Below are positions 35,898-45,900 of a stretch of 64,000 nucleotides of DNA, one piece after another (the first letter of the stretch is position 1; every line of letters begins with the position of its first letter). Location: the NCBI RefSeq assembly GCF_031844685.1, contig NZ_CP134605.1:868001-932000 (forward strand). Reading direction: 5' to 3'. The notes beneath the pieces are model-generated. The model made no database searches. It worked only from the letters and a program-made list of their open reading frames with translations, and was not told where the DNA came from. This stretch comes from Streptomyces sp. ITFR-21. Its GTDB lineage: Bacteria; Actinomycetota; Actinomycetes; Streptomycetales; Streptomycetaceae. A program made the translations under genes and the position numbers.

Positions 35898-36809
35898 TCA
35901 GTCCTCGGCCGCGGAACCGCCGCTTCCGCTTCCGGGTCCCGCGTAGTCCTCGCCGTAGGCGCCCTTGGCGGGCCGGCGGCGGCGCAGCGGCGGCTCCACC
36001 CCGTCGGCGAGGCGGCGGGCGGTGAGCAGGAAGCCGGTGTGGCCGATCATCCGGTGATCGGGCCGGACCGCCAGCCCCTCCACGTGCCAGGTGCGGACCA
36101 TGGTCTCCCAGGCGGCCGGCTCGTTGAAGCTGCCGAACTCACGGATCGCCTCGACGGTGCGGGCCAGCTGGGTGGTGGTGGCCACGTAGGCGCACAGGAT
36201 GCCGCCGGGCACCAGTGCCTTGGCGACCACCTCCAGGCACTCCCAGGGCGCGAGCATGTCCAGGATCACCCGGTCGACCTCGGTGTCCGAGAGGTTGTCC
36301 TGAAGGTCGCCCACGGTGAGCTGCCAAGCCGGGTGCGGGCCGCCGAAGTAGCGCTCGACGTTCTGGGAGGCGATCTCGGCGAAGTCCGCCCGACGCTCGT
36401 AGCTGTGCAGCATGCCGTGGTCGCCGATCGCCCGCAGCAGGAAACTGCTCAGCGAGCCCGACCCGACCCCGGCCTCGACGACGCGGGCGCCGGCGAAGAT
36501 GTCGGCCATGGCCAGGATCTGCCCCGCGTCCTTGGGGTAGACCACGGCGGCGCCGCGGGGCATGGACAGGACGTAGTCGGGGAGCAGCGGGCGCAGCGCG
36601 AGATAGGCGACGTTTCCCGTGGTTCTGACCACACTGCCCTCGGGCGCACCGATCAGCTCGTCGTGCGGGAAAGCGCCCTTGTGGGTGTGGAACTGCTTTC
36701 CGGCTTCGAGCGTGAAGGTGTAGTGGCGTCCCTTGGGATCGGTGAGCTGGACCTGGTCCCCGACTCTGAAGGGCCCGCGACGGCGGGCGGCACCGGTCGG
36801 TTCGGACAT
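35898..36809 (-). CDS. trmI: tRNA (adenine-N1)-methyltransferase TrmI
   Basis: This 303-aa SAM-dependent enzyme methylates A58 in the T-loop of tRNAs. It has an N-terminal beta domain (FRVGDQVQLTDPKGRHYTFT, then FHTHKGAFPHDELIG) and a Rossmann methyltransferase domain with YPKDAGQILAMADIFAGARV, VEAGVGSGSLSSFLLRAIG and DRVILDMLAPWECLEVVAKA. ATG 36809 (MSEPTGAARRRGPF) is chosen; two Met codons lie just upstream. It is a known neighbour of the ARC locus in actinobacteria. Confidence 0.94.
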   Translation of the reverse strand: MSEPTGAARRRGPFRVGDQVQLTDPKGRHYTFTLEAGKQFHTHKGAFPHDELIGAPEGSVVRTTGNVAYLALRPLLPDYVLSMPRGAAVVYPKDAGQILAMADIFAGARVVEAGVGSGSLSSFLLRAIGDHGMLHSYERRADFAEIASQNVERYFGGPHPAWQLTVGDLQDNLSDTEVDRVILDMLAPWECLEVVAKALVPGGILCAYVATTTQLARTVEAIREFGSFNEPAAWETMVRTWHVEGLAVRPDHRMIGHTGFLLTARRLADGVEPPLRRRRPAKGAYGEDYAGPGSGSGGSAAED

Positions 36810-37082
36810 GCGCTTCATCTTAGGGGCTCCCCCGCGCCTCCCCTTACCGCCGCCCGAGCCCCCCACCACCGAGCGGCCCGCAGGGCCGCCCCGCCCCGAC
36901 CACACCGGAACCGGCCCGGGTCCCCCCGCCCACCGGCGAGTGAGCCGAAGGGACGCGCCGCTGCCGAAAGGGAGAACGCGCGCAGGCCCTGAGGAACGAA
37001 GGGCCGAGCACGATCGACTGTCGACAGTGGCTGAAGCGACCCGGAGGCGAACCGAGCCGCAAAAAAAGTAGGGCCCAAGGCC

Positions 37083-38306
37083 TCAGCCCCGGGACATCGC
37101 CGCCAGGAACGCGCGCTCCACGTCGGCGGTGGACAGGACGCCGTAGATCTCACCGGTGGGCTCGATGACCAGGTACTCGGTGGCGGGGTTGGCGCGCAGC
37201 CGGTCGAGGAGCTCCTCGCCGGACAGCTCGGCGGAGACCCGCATACCGGGGGTGAGGTCCTGGGCGAGGCCCCGGACGGCGACCCAGGGGCGGCGGTGCT
37301 CGGGGACGGAGACGATCGCGGACTCGCGGACCAGCGCCGTCGGGTCGCCGCGGCCGTCCACCACGACCAGCGCGCGGGCGCCCGCGTCGTTGGCGCGGCG
37401 CAGCGCCTCGGAGAGCGGGGTGTCGGAGGCGACCGGCACGGCGCGCCGGGTCAGGGTGCGGGCCCGCAGCGCGGGGAGCCGTTCGCGCAGCCGGGCCATC
37501 CGCAAGCTGTTGCCGGCCCCGGTCCAGATGATGGCCGCCAGCACCGCGGCCAGCAGCGCGTCGGTGAGCGAGTCCGCGTTGTCCGCGGCGCCGCTGCCGT
37601 TGACGCCGCCCGCGTACGACAGCAGCGGCAGCCCGATCAGCACCGCGAGCGCGAGGCCGCGGCCGGCCCAGGCGGCGGCGACCGTACCGGTCATCGGCCG
37701 GCCGCTGATCTTCCACACCACGGCCCGCAGCATCCGGCCGCCGTCCAGCGGCAGCCCCGGCAGGAAGTTGAAGACGGCGACGATCAGGTTGCTCGCCATC
37801 AGGCCGGCCAGCAGCACGCCCGGCACCGTGCCGCGCTCGACCAGCTGCATCCCGCCGAAGAACGCGGCGGCCAGTACCAGGGACAGCAGCGGTCCGACGA
37901 AGGCCAGCACGAACTCCCGGCCCGGGGTGTCGGACTCCTTCTCGATCTCCGAGACGCCGCCGAAGAACTGGAGCTGGATCCGGCGCACCGGCAGTTTGAA
38001 GCGCAGCGCGGCCACCGTGTGGGCGAGTTCGTGGACCAGCACCGAGGCGTAGAAGGCGACCGCGAAGAACAGCGAGACGAGGTAGCGGAGCCGGCCGAGC
38101 TCCGGCAGTACGGCGTCGAGCTGTCCGCCGAACACCCATGTGATCAGCGCGGCGACCAGGAACCAGCTGGGGGCGACGTAGATCGGGACCCCGAAGAACC
38201 GTCCCATGAGCAGCCCGCCACCCGGGTTGGGCCTGCGGGAGCCGCCGTCGCCGTCCTCACCGGGGGTGCGGGTGCTCTGGGACGGCGGCCGACCGGTCTC
38301 GCTCAC
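37083..38306 (-). CDS. Site-2 protease family zinc metalloprotease with CBS domains
   Basis: This 407-aa membrane protease of the M50 family has the zinc motif HELAH in YASVLVHELAHTVAALRFKL (about residue 85) and a second ligand region LPGLPLDGGRMLRAVVWK. About six transmembrane segments are present. The C-terminal third is a CBS pair (RRAVPVASDTPLSEALRRAN, then GVLSTADVERAFLAAM), which may sense nucleotides. Such proteases cut membrane-anchored regulators. GTG 38306 has GAGGGGA upstream. It lies 273 bp before trmI and is divergent from the RecB-like gene. Confidence 0.92.
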   Translation of the reverse strand: MSETGRPPSQSTRTPGEDGDGGSRRPNPGGGLLMGRFFGVPIYVAPSWFLVAALITWVFGGQLDAVLPELGRLRYLVSLFFAVAFYASVLVHELAHTVAALRFKLPVRRIQLQFFGGVSEIEKESDTPGREFVLAFVGPLLSLVLAAAFFGGMQLVERGTVPGVLLAGLMASNLIVAVFNFLPGLPLDGGRMLRAVVWKISGRPMTGTVAAAWAGRGLALAVLIGLPLLSYAGGVNGSGAADNADSLTDALLAAVLAAIIWTGAGNSLRMARLRERLPALRARTLTRRAVPVASDTPLSEALRRANDAGARALVVVDGRGDPTALVRESAIVSVPEHRRPWVAVRGLAQDLTPGMRVSAELSGEELLDRLRANPATEYLVIEPTGEIYGVLSTADVERAFLAAMSRG

Positions 38307-38436
38307 TGGTTCCCCTCGTGCTGACAAAAACCCTCGTACCGATCATGGGGGACAAGGGGCTCCGCGGCCATGGTATTGCTCTGTTGCGCCGGACACGCAC
38401 CGGCACTGTCGGTGGCAGGCCGTAAGGTCGTCTGCC

Positions 38437-39360
38437 ATGGGGACCCCTGCCGAGCTGCCGTCGATTCCACCGCCGCGCGCGTCCGCCGCGCGCCGCGCCA
38501 CGCCGTCCGCGCCCGTCTCGCTGTCGCCCTCGCGCGCCGCGGACTTCATGCGCTGCCCGCTGCTGTACCGGCTGCGGGTGATCGACCGGCTGCCGGAGAA
38601 GCCCAGTGAGGCCGCGACCCGCGGAACCGTGGTGCACGCCGTGCTGGAGCGGCTGTTCGACGCACCGGCCGCCGAGCGGACCGCGGACCGGGCGCGGTCG
38701 ATGGTGGCCGGCGAGTGGGAGCGGCTGCGGGCGGCCCGGCCGGAGCTGGCGGAGCTGTTCACCGCGGCGGAGGGCGCGGCGGACCCGGCGGCGCTGACGG
38801 CCTGGCTGGAGAGCGCCGAGCGGCTGGTGGAGCGGTGGTTCGCGTTGGAGGACCCGACCCGGCTGGAGCCCGCCGAGCGCGAGCTGTACGTGGAGACGGT
38901 GCTGGAGTCCGGGCTGAGGCTGCGCGGCTACGTGGACCGGCTGGACGTCGCGCCGGCCACCGGCGACCTCAGGGTGGTGGACTACAAGACCGGCAAGGCG
39001 CCCCGCCCGGAGTACGCGGAGGAGCCGCTGTTCCAGATGAAGTTCTACGCGCTGGTGCTGTGGCGGCTGCGCGGGGTGGTGCCGCGCCGGCTCCAGCTGG
39101 TCTATCTGGGCAGCGGGGACGTGCTGACGTACGACCCGACCGAGCGGGACCTGCTGTCCACCGAGCGCAAGCTGCTGGCGCTGTGGGAGGCGATCGGCGC
39201 GGCGACCCGCAGCGGCGAGTGGCGCCCGCGGCGCGGCCCGCTGTGCGGCTGGTGCGACCACCGGGCGGTCTGTCCCGAATTCGGCGGGACTCCCCCGCCG
39301 TACCCGCTGGCGGACATCGCCGGGGCACCGCCGGCCGTGGGCGAGAATGGCCCGGTCTAG
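38437..39360 (+). CDS. RecB-family PD-(D/E)XK exonuclease with Fe-S cysteines
   Basis: This 307-aa single-domain nuclease begins its fold at VSLSPSRAADFMRCPLLYRL. It has the His motif GTVVHAVLERLF, the catalytic GYVDRLDVAPATGDLRVVDY (then KTGKAP), and the QMKFYALVLW helix. The first Cys (MRCPLLYR) and three C-terminal Cys (LCGWCDHRAVCPEFG) match the four-cysteine 4Fe-4S arrangement of AddB/RecB-like nucleases. ATG 38437 follows no strong ribosome site. No helicase gene is nearby, so it is a stand-alone repair nuclease. It ends 13 bp before the response regulator. Confidence 0.92.
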   Translation: MGTPAELPSIPPPRASAARRATPSAPVSLSPSRAADFMRCPLLYRLRVIDRLPEKPSEAATRGTVVHAVLERLFDAPAAERTADRARSMVAGEWERLRAARPELAELFTAAEGAADPAALTAWLESAERLVERWFALEDPTRLEPAERELYVETVLESGLRLRGYVDRLDVAPATGDLRVVDYKTGKAPRPEYAEEPLFQMKFYALVLWRLRGVVPRRLQLVYLGSGDVLTYDPTERDLLSTERKLLALWEAIGAATRSGEWRPRRGPLCGWCDHRAVCPEFGGTPPPYPLADIAGAPPAVGENGPV

Positions 39361-39373
39361 CGAAGGAGTACCC

Positions 39374-40045
39374 GTGGCGATCCGCGTCCTGCTGGTGGAC
39401 GATCAGCCTCTGCTGCGCACCGGTTTCCGGATGATCCTGGAGGCCGAGCCGGACCTGGCCGTGATCGGTGAGGCCGGCGACGGCCGGCAGGCACTGGACC
39501 AGGTGCGGGCGCTCCGGCCCGACGTGGTGCTGATGGACATCCGGATGCCCCGGATGGACGGGGTGGAGGCCACCCGGCAGATCACCGGCCCGGACCGCTC
39601 GGGGCCGGCGAGGGTGCTGGTGCTGACCACCTTCGACCTCGACGAGTACGTGGTGGAGGCGCTGCGGGCGGGGGCCAGCGGCTTCCTGCTGAAGGACGCG
39701 CCGGCCGCGGAGCTGGTGCAGGCGATCCGGGTGGTCGCCGCGGGTGAGGCGATGCTGGCGCCGAGCATCACCCGGCGGCTGCTGGACAAGTACGCGGGGC
39801 GGCTGCCGTCGGGCGAGGAGTCGCTGCCGCAGCCGCTGCACGCCCTCACCGAGCGGGAGGTGGAGGTGCTCAGGCTGGTGGCCCGCGGCCTGTCCAACGC
39901 GGAGATCGCCGCCGAGCTGTTCGTCAGCGAGACGACCGTCAAGACGCACGTGGGCCATGTGCTGACCAAGCTGGCGCTGCGGGACCGGGTGCAGGCGGCG
40001 GTGTACGCCTACGAGAGCGGACTGGTGCGCCCCGGGATCGGTTGA
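39374..40045 (+). CDS. NarL/FixJ-family response regulator, orphan
   Basis: This 223-aa protein has a receiver domain (VLLVDDQPLLRTGFRMILEA; phospho-acceptor Asp in PDVVLMDIRMP; Lys in FLLKDAPAAEL) and a LuxR-type HTH (LTEREVEVLRLVARGLSNAE, then IAAELFVSETTVKTHVGHVL). GTG 39374 has GAAGGAG 6 nt upstream; the ORF extends to 39347 within the RecB gene. No histidine kinase gene is adjacent, so the partner is elsewhere or absent. Confidence 0.94.
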   Translation: MAIRVLLVDDQPLLRTGFRMILEAEPDLAVIGEAGDGRQALDQVRALRPDVVLMDIRMPRMDGVEATRQITGPDRSGPARVLVLTTFDLDEYVVEALRAGASGFLLKDAPAAELVQAIRVVAAGEAMLAPSITRRLLDKYAGRLPSGEESLPQPLHALTEREVEVLRLVARGLSNAEIAAELFVSETTVKTHVGHVLTKLALRDRVQAAVYAYESGLVRPGIG

Positions 40046-40098
40046 GGGCCCCGGGGCGCGGACAACCGCGGATGCCGCGGGCGGCGCGGACGCCGGCG

Positions 40099-41697
40099 TC
40101 AGCCGGAGACGCCTCGGCCCAGCTCCCAGAACTGCGTGGCGGTCGTGGCGTTCAGCGCCCACTCCACACCGGTGATGTCACTGCGCGAGGCGATGTACTG
40201 CTTGCCCTGCCACAGCGGCAGCATCGGCACGTCCTGGGCGATCATGTCCTGCGCCTGCCCGAAGGCGGAGCTGGCCGTGCTGCGCTCGGACTGGCGCCGG
40301 GTGTCCGGCAGGATCTGGTCCTGGATGGTGGTGTTCTTGTACGCCAGGTTGAGGAAGTTGTCCTTGTCGAAGAACGGCGCGATGTAGTTGTCCGGGTCCG
40401 GGAAGTCCGGCAGCCAGCTCACCGCGAAGATCTCGTACTTACGCTGTGAGGCGGCCTTCAGGAAGGCGCTCCACTCCTCGCTCTGCGTCGTGACGTCGAA
40501 CAGGCCGCTGGCGTTCAGCTGCTTGGCGATCGCCTGGGCCTCCGGCTTGTTGACCGTACCGCCGGTGTCCTGGCGGTAGTTGATGGTCAGCGACACCTTG
40601 TCCTCGACGCCCGCGTCCTTGAGGGTCTTCTTCGCCTTGCTCACGCTGGGGTTGTGGTAGCGGTTGAAGAAGGAGTTGGTGTGGCTGGTGATGCCCTGCG
40701 GCACCACGGAGTACAGCGGGTCGGCGGTCCGCTTGTAGATCTCCCGGGTGATCGCCTGCCGGTCGATGATCTCGGCGATGGCCTGCCGTACGGCCCTGTC
40801 CTTCAGGTCGGGCGAGGCGGTGTTCAGGAACAGATAGCGGGTCTCGCCGCCGGGTGCCTCGGTGAGCTTGAGGTTCGGGTCGGTGCTGTTCTGCAGCTCG
40901 GTGATCTGGTCCGGCGCCATGGTGCGGCTCATCACGTCGATGGTGCCGCCCTTGAGCGCGGCCTCCATCTTGCCGGAGTCGTTGAACAGCTTCAGCTCGA
41001 TCTTGTCGTTGCTGATCTTGTCCAGGCCCTGGTAGTGCGGGTTCCGGCTGAACTCGGCCTGCTTGCCCTGGACGAAGGAGTCGAGCACGTAGGGTCCGGA
41101 GCCGACCAGCTTGAAGCCGTCCAGCGGCTTGGCCGGGTCGTAGACGCTGCTGTCGACGATCGCCGCGGCCGGGGTGGCGAGCTTGGCCGGGAAGGTGGCG
41201 TCCGGCGCCTTGAGGTGGAAGACCACCGTCTTGTCGTCGGGGGCGTTGACCGACTTGACGTCGGCTATCAGCGTGGCCGGGCCGGTGGGCCAGTTGATCT
41301 TCTGCATCCGGTCGACGGAGAACTTCACGTCGTCGGCGGTGAGGTTGTGGCCGTTGGAGAACTTCAGGCCGTCACGCATCGTGCACTGGTAGGTCAGCCC
41401 GGAGGTGTCCGTGTAGTGGCACTCCTTGGCCGCGTCCGGGGTGGGCGTAGTGCTGCCGCGGGTGTAGCCGAGCAGTTCCTGGAAGGTGTTGTTGAAGACG
41501 TTCCAGGTCGCGTTGTCGTACGAGGTTGCCGGGTCGAGCGGTGCCGGGTTGTCCTTGGTCAGCACGATACTGTCGGTGGTGCCGATGACGATGGGATCGC
41601 CACTGCCGCCGCTTCCCCCGCCGGAGCCGCCGCAACCGGTGATCACCGGTGTCATGGCGCCCAGCAGGGCGGGCAGCACCAGAAGCTTGCGGTTCAT
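40099..41697 (-). CDS. Peptide/oligosaccharide ABC transporter substrate-binding lipoprotein, orphan
   Basis: This 532-aa SBP family-5 protein has a lipoprotein signal (LVLPALLGAMTPVITGCGG) and a Gly/Ser linker, then the two-lobe binding domain: DPATSYDNATWNVFNNTFQE, RDGLKFSNGHNLTADDVKFS (a family signature), RQAIAEIIDRQAI and EIFAVSWLPDFPDPDNYIAP. ATG 41697 has AGAGGAGAA 9 nt upstream. No permease or ATPase gene is beside it, so it must supply a transporter encoded elsewhere. It is followed by the convergent response regulator and preceded by the HAD gene on the same strand. Confidence 0.94.
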   Translation of the reverse strand: MNRKLLVLPALLGAMTPVITGCGGSGGGSGGSGDPIVIGTTDSIVLTKDNPAPLDPATSYDNATWNVFNNTFQELLGYTRGSTTPTPDAAKECHYTDTSGLTYQCTMRDGLKFSNGHNLTADDVKFSVDRMQKINWPTGPATLIADVKSVNAPDDKTVVFHLKAPDATFPAKLATPAAAIVDSSVYDPAKPLDGFKLVGSGPYVLDSFVQGKQAEFSRNPHYQGLDKISNDKIELKLFNDSGKMEAALKGGTIDVMSRTMAPDQITELQNSTDPNLKLTEAPGGETRYLFLNTASPDLKDRAVRQAIAEIIDRQAITREIYKRTADPLYSVVPQGITSHTNSFFNRYHNPSVSKAKKTLKDAGVEDKVSLTINYRQDTGGTVNKPEAQAIAKQLNASGLFDVTTQSEEWSAFLKAASQRKYEIFAVSWLPDFPDPDNYIAPFFDKDNFLNLAYKNTTIQDQILPDTRRQSERSTASSAFGQAQDMIAQDVPMLPLWQGKQYIASRSDITGVEWALNATTATQFWELGRGVSG

Positions 41698-41985
41698 CGT
41701 CGTCGTTCTCCTCTTGTGACTGCGCATCTGCTGCCTGCGTGCTCGCGTCGCGCAGGCTCCGCCCAGGCCGAACAGGCCGCCCGTGCGCCGGGATTCCGGG
41801 CAGTCGGGGAGCCCGGGACGACCTTACGCGTTCGACCGGCGGCCTCTCACCGCGTGCCGCGCCGCGGGAATTCCAGCACATCCCGCGCGCGTGCTGGGGC
41901 GACGATACCGAGATTGGAAGTGATCAGTACCAACGGGATGCCAAAGTTCACCGACCCGAGTCCCGGAGCGTCCCGCGGCGCACGC
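41698..41985. other. Intergenic region upstream of the SBP gene
   Basis: About 290 bp between the HAD gene stop and the SBP start, holding the SBP ribosome site and presumably its promoter. Nothing else is recognised. Confidence 0.6.
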
Positions 41986-42687
41986 TCAGTGAATGCGCGT
42001 GCGCAGGGAGCGCAGAAAAGGGACGCTGAGCTCCTCCAGCGAGGAGACGACGGTCCGGCCGGGCGCGGGGTCGATCGGCACCAGCGACGGCACCGCGACC
42101 ACCATGCAGCCGGCCGCCTCGGCGGAGGCCACCCCGGTCAAAGTGTCCTCGACGACCACGCAGTCCGCGGGGTGCGCGCCGAGCCGGGCGGCAGCCGTCA
42201 GGTACGGCTCGGGGTGCGGCTTGGTACGGGTCACCTCGTCGCCGGCCACGGTGAGGTCGAAGTGCTCCGAGCCGAGCGAGCGCAGCATGGCGTCGATGGT
42301 GCGGCGGTGTGAGGCGGAGACCAGGGCGGTGGGCACGCCGTGCGCGGACAGTTCGGTCAGCAGCCGGTGGGCGCCCGGCATCAGCGGCGCGCCGTGCTCG
42401 ATGAGCCGCTCGAACCGGCTGTTGATGGCCACGGTCAGCTCGGCGAGGGTGGCGGTGGTGCCGGTCACGGACATCAGGTGGCCGACGCTGCGGGCCATCG
42501 GGCCGCCCACCACCACGTCGCGGTGCACTTCGTCCAGCACATGGCCGAGGTCCGCGAAGACCTCGGTCTCCGCCGCCCACCAGATGCCCTCGGTGTCGAC
42601 CAGGGTGCCGTCCAAGTCCAGCAGCACGGCGTGCGGGCCGGGACCTTGCGCCGTACGGGTGTCGGCGACGGAGATGCTGCTGGTCAT
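41986..42687 (-). CDS. HAD-superfamily hydrolase (phosphoglycolate phosphatase/beta-phosphoglucomutase-like)
   Basis: This 233-aa HAD-IA protein has the nucleophile motif LLDLDGTLVDTEGIWW (first Asp nucleophile), motif II LVSASH, motif III Lys in RTKPHPEPYLTAAARLGA and motif IV VVVEDTLTGVASAEAAGC. A cap domain lies after motif I. It would dephosphorylate a small phosphate ester, or act as a phosphomutase; the substrate is not evident. ATG 42687 has GAGGAGT upstream. A very long hairpin ends 30 bp before the start. Confidence 0.92.
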   Translation of the reverse strand: MTSSISVADTRTAQGPGPHAVLLDLDGTLVDTEGIWWAAETEVFADLGHVLDEVHRDVVVGGPMARSVGHLMSVTGTTATLAELTVAINSRFERLIEHGAPLMPGAHRLLTELSAHGVPTALVSASHRRTIDAMLRSLGSEHFDLTVAGDEVTRTKPHPEPYLTAAARLGAHPADCVVVEDTLTGVASAEAAGCMVVAVPSLVPIDPAPGRTVVSSLEELSVPFLRSLRTRIH

Positions 42688-42716
42688 AGGCCCCACTCCT
42701 CGGTTCTGGGGGGACA

Positions 42717-42766
42717 CAGAGGCCGGTCGCCAGGGCCTTGCGGGGCAAGGTGGCGACCGGCCTCTG
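42717..42766. terminator. Very stable two-part hairpin between metH and HAD gene
   Basis: CAGAGGCCGGTCGCCA and TGGCGACCGGCCTCTG are a perfect 16-bp inverted repeat. The 18-nt loop itself folds as CCTTGC-GGG-GCAAGG. It lies 184 bp past the metH stop and 29 bp before the HAD start codon, on the same strand. It may terminate metH messages or attenuate or protect the HAD message. Confidence 0.75.
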
Positions 42767-42949
42767 CCGGACCGTCAAGCATACGTGGCTCGGCTTCGTC
42801 CCGCCGGTCGAGCGGGTAACGGCCGCGGAACACCGCGCCAACGGGCGGTGGGACCGCCCCCGAAAGGCCGGGCGCCCGGGGGCCCGGGTCGGCGCTGAGC
42901 GCCCGCCGGGTGCGCGCCGGCGCTCCGGCGGGGCGGGTCAGCGGGCGGG

Positions 42950-45900
42950 TCAGCGGGCGTTGAAGTACGTGGCCTCCGGGTGGTGGATCACGATGGCGTC
43001 GGTGGACTGCTCCGGGTGCAGCTGGAACTCCTCCGACAGCTTCACGCCGATCCGCTCCGGTTCCAGCAGCTCGGCGATCTTGGCCCGGTCCTCCAGGTCG
43101 GGGCAGGCGCCGTAGCCGAGCGAGAAGCGGGCGCCCCGGTACTTCAGGGCGAACATGTCCTCGACGTCGCCCGGGTCCTCGCCGCCGAAGCCCAGCTCGG
43201 CCCGGACCCGGGCGTGCCAGTACTCGGCGAGCGCCTCGGCGAGCTGCACGGACAGGCCGTGCAGCTCCAGGTAGTCGCGGTAGGAGTCGGCGGCGAAGAG
43301 CTCGTTGGCGGCCTCTGAGACCCGGTTGCCGACGGTGACCACCTGGAAGCCGACCACGTCGGTCTCACCGGACTCCTCGGGCCGGAAGTAGTCGGCCAGG
43401 CACAGCCGGCGGCCCCGGCGCTGCCGGGGGAAGGTGAAACGGGTGCGCTCGGTGCCGTCCTCGTGCAGCACGACCAGGTCGTCGCCCTTGGACACGCAGG
43501 GGAAGTAGCCGTAGGTGACGGCGGCCTCCAACAGGCCCTCGGACTGGAACCGGGTGAGCAGCCCGCGCAGCCGGGGGCGGCCCTCGGACTCCACCAGTTC
43601 CTCGTAGGTGGGCCCGCTCGCGCGGGACTGCTTGAGCCCCCACTGGCCCTTGAAGAGCGCGCCCTCGTCCAGCCAGGAGGCGTAGTCGGCGAGCTGGATG
43701 CCCTTGACCACCCGGCTGCCCCAGAACGGCGGGGTCGGCACCGGGTTGTCGGTGGCCACGTCGGAGCGGACCTGACCGAGGTTGGGGGCGCTGTCCTCCT
43801 GCGGGGTGTCCCGCCTGGCCACCCGGCGGGCCTTCAGCTCCGGCAGCGCCGCCCCGGGGACGCCGCGCTTGATCCCGATCAGGGCGTCCATCAGCCGCAG
43901 CCCCTCGAAGGCGTCGCGGGCGTAGCGGACCTCGCCGGCGTAGATCTCGTGCAGGTCCTGCTCGACGTAGGCGCGGGTGAGGGCGGCGCCGCCGAGGATC
44001 ACCGGGTACCTGGCGGACAGTCCGCGCTGGTTCAGCTCCTCCAGGTTCTCCTTCATGATCACCGTGGACTTCACCAGCAGTCCGGACATGCCGATCACGT
44101 CGGCCCGGTGCTCCTGGGCGGCGTCCAGGATCGCCGAGACCGGCTGCTTGATGCCGAGGTTGACCACGTTGTAGCCGTTGTTGGACAAGATGATGTCCAC
44201 CAGGTTCTTGCCGATGTCGTGCACGTCGCCGCGTACCGTGGCCAGCACGATGGTGCCCTTGCCGGCGTCCTCGCCGTCGGCGACCTTCTCCATGTGCGGC
44301 TCCAGGTAGGCCACCGCGGTCTTCATCACCTCGGCGGACTGGAGGACGAACGGCAGCTGCATCTGGCCGGAGCCGAACAGCTCGCCGACCACCTTCATGC
44401 CGGCCAGCAGGGTGTCGTTCACGATGTCCAGGGCAGGCCGCCGGGTCAGTGCCTCGTCCAGGTCGGCGCTCAGGCCGTTCTTCTCGCCGTCGATGATCCG
44501 CCGCTGGAGCCGCTCCTCCAGCGGCAGCGCGAGCAGTTCCTCGGCCCGGCCGGCCTTGAGGGACTTGCTGTCCACCCCGTCGAACAGCTCCATCAGCCGC
44601 TGCAGCGGGTCGTACCCCTCCCGCCGCCGGTCGTGGATCAGGTCGTACGCGGCCTGGCGCTGCTCCTCCGGGATGCGGGCGATCGGCAGGATCTTGGCGG
44701 CGTGCACGATGGCCGAGTCCAGGCCGGCCTTGACGCACTCGTCGAGGAAGACCGAGTTGAGTGCGGTGCGGGCGGCCGGGTTGAGGCCGAAGGAGATGTT
44801 GGACAGGCCGAGGGTGGTCTGCACCTCGGGGTGGCGGCGCTTGAGTTCGCGGATCGCCTCGATGGTGGCGATGCCGTCCTTGCGGGACTCCTCCTGGCCG
44901 GTGCAGATGGTGAAGGTCAGGCAGTCGATGAGGATGTCGGACTCGTGGATGCCCCAGTTGCCCGTGAGGTCGGCGATCAGCCGCTCGGCGATGGCGACCT
45001 TCTTGTCGACGGTACGGGCCTGGCCCTCCTCGTCGATGGTCAGCGCGATCAGGGCGGCGCCGTGCTCGGCGGCGAGCGCGGTGACCTTGGCGAAGCGGGA
45101 GTCGGGGCCGTCGCCGTCCTCGTAGTTGACGGAGTTGAGCACCGCCCGGCCGCCGAGCTTCTCCAGGCCGGCCCGCAGCACGTCGACCTCGGTGGAGTCC
45201 AGCACGATGGGCAGGGTGGAGGCGGTGGCGAACCGGCCGGCGATCTCGGCCATGTCGGCGACGCCGTCCCGGCCGACGTAGTCCACGCACAGGTCCAGCA
45301 GGTGGGCGCCCTCGCGGATCTGGTCGCGGGCCATCTCCACGCAGTCCTCCCAGCGGCCCTCCAGCATCGCCTCGCGGAACTTCCTGGAGCCGTTGGCGTT
45401 GGTGCGCTCGCCGATCGCGAGGTAGGAGGTGTCCTGGCGGAACGGGACGGTCTGGTAGAGGGAGGCGGCGCCCGGCTCGGGGCGGGGGTCGCGCGGCGTG
45501 AGGTCCTGGCCGCCGACCCGCTCGACCAGCTGCCGCAGGTGCTCGGGGGTGGTGCCGCAGCAGCCGCCGACCAGCGCCAGTCCGTACTCGCGGGCGAACG
45601 CCTCGTGGGCGTCGGCGAGCTCGACCGGGGAGAGCGGGTAATGGGCGCCGTCCTTGGTGAGCACCGGCAGGCCCGCGTTGGGCATGCAGGTCAGCGGGAT
45701 CCGGGAGTGCCGGGTCAGATAGCGCAGGTGCTCGCTCATCTCGGACGGGCCGGTGGAGCAGTTCAGTCCGATCATGTCGATGCCCAGCGGCTCCAGCGCG
45801 GTGAGCGCGGCGCCGATCTCGGAGCCGAGCAGCATGGTGCCGGTGGTCTCGACGGCGACCGAGCAGATCAGCGGGAGGTCCACCCCGGCCGCCGCCATCG

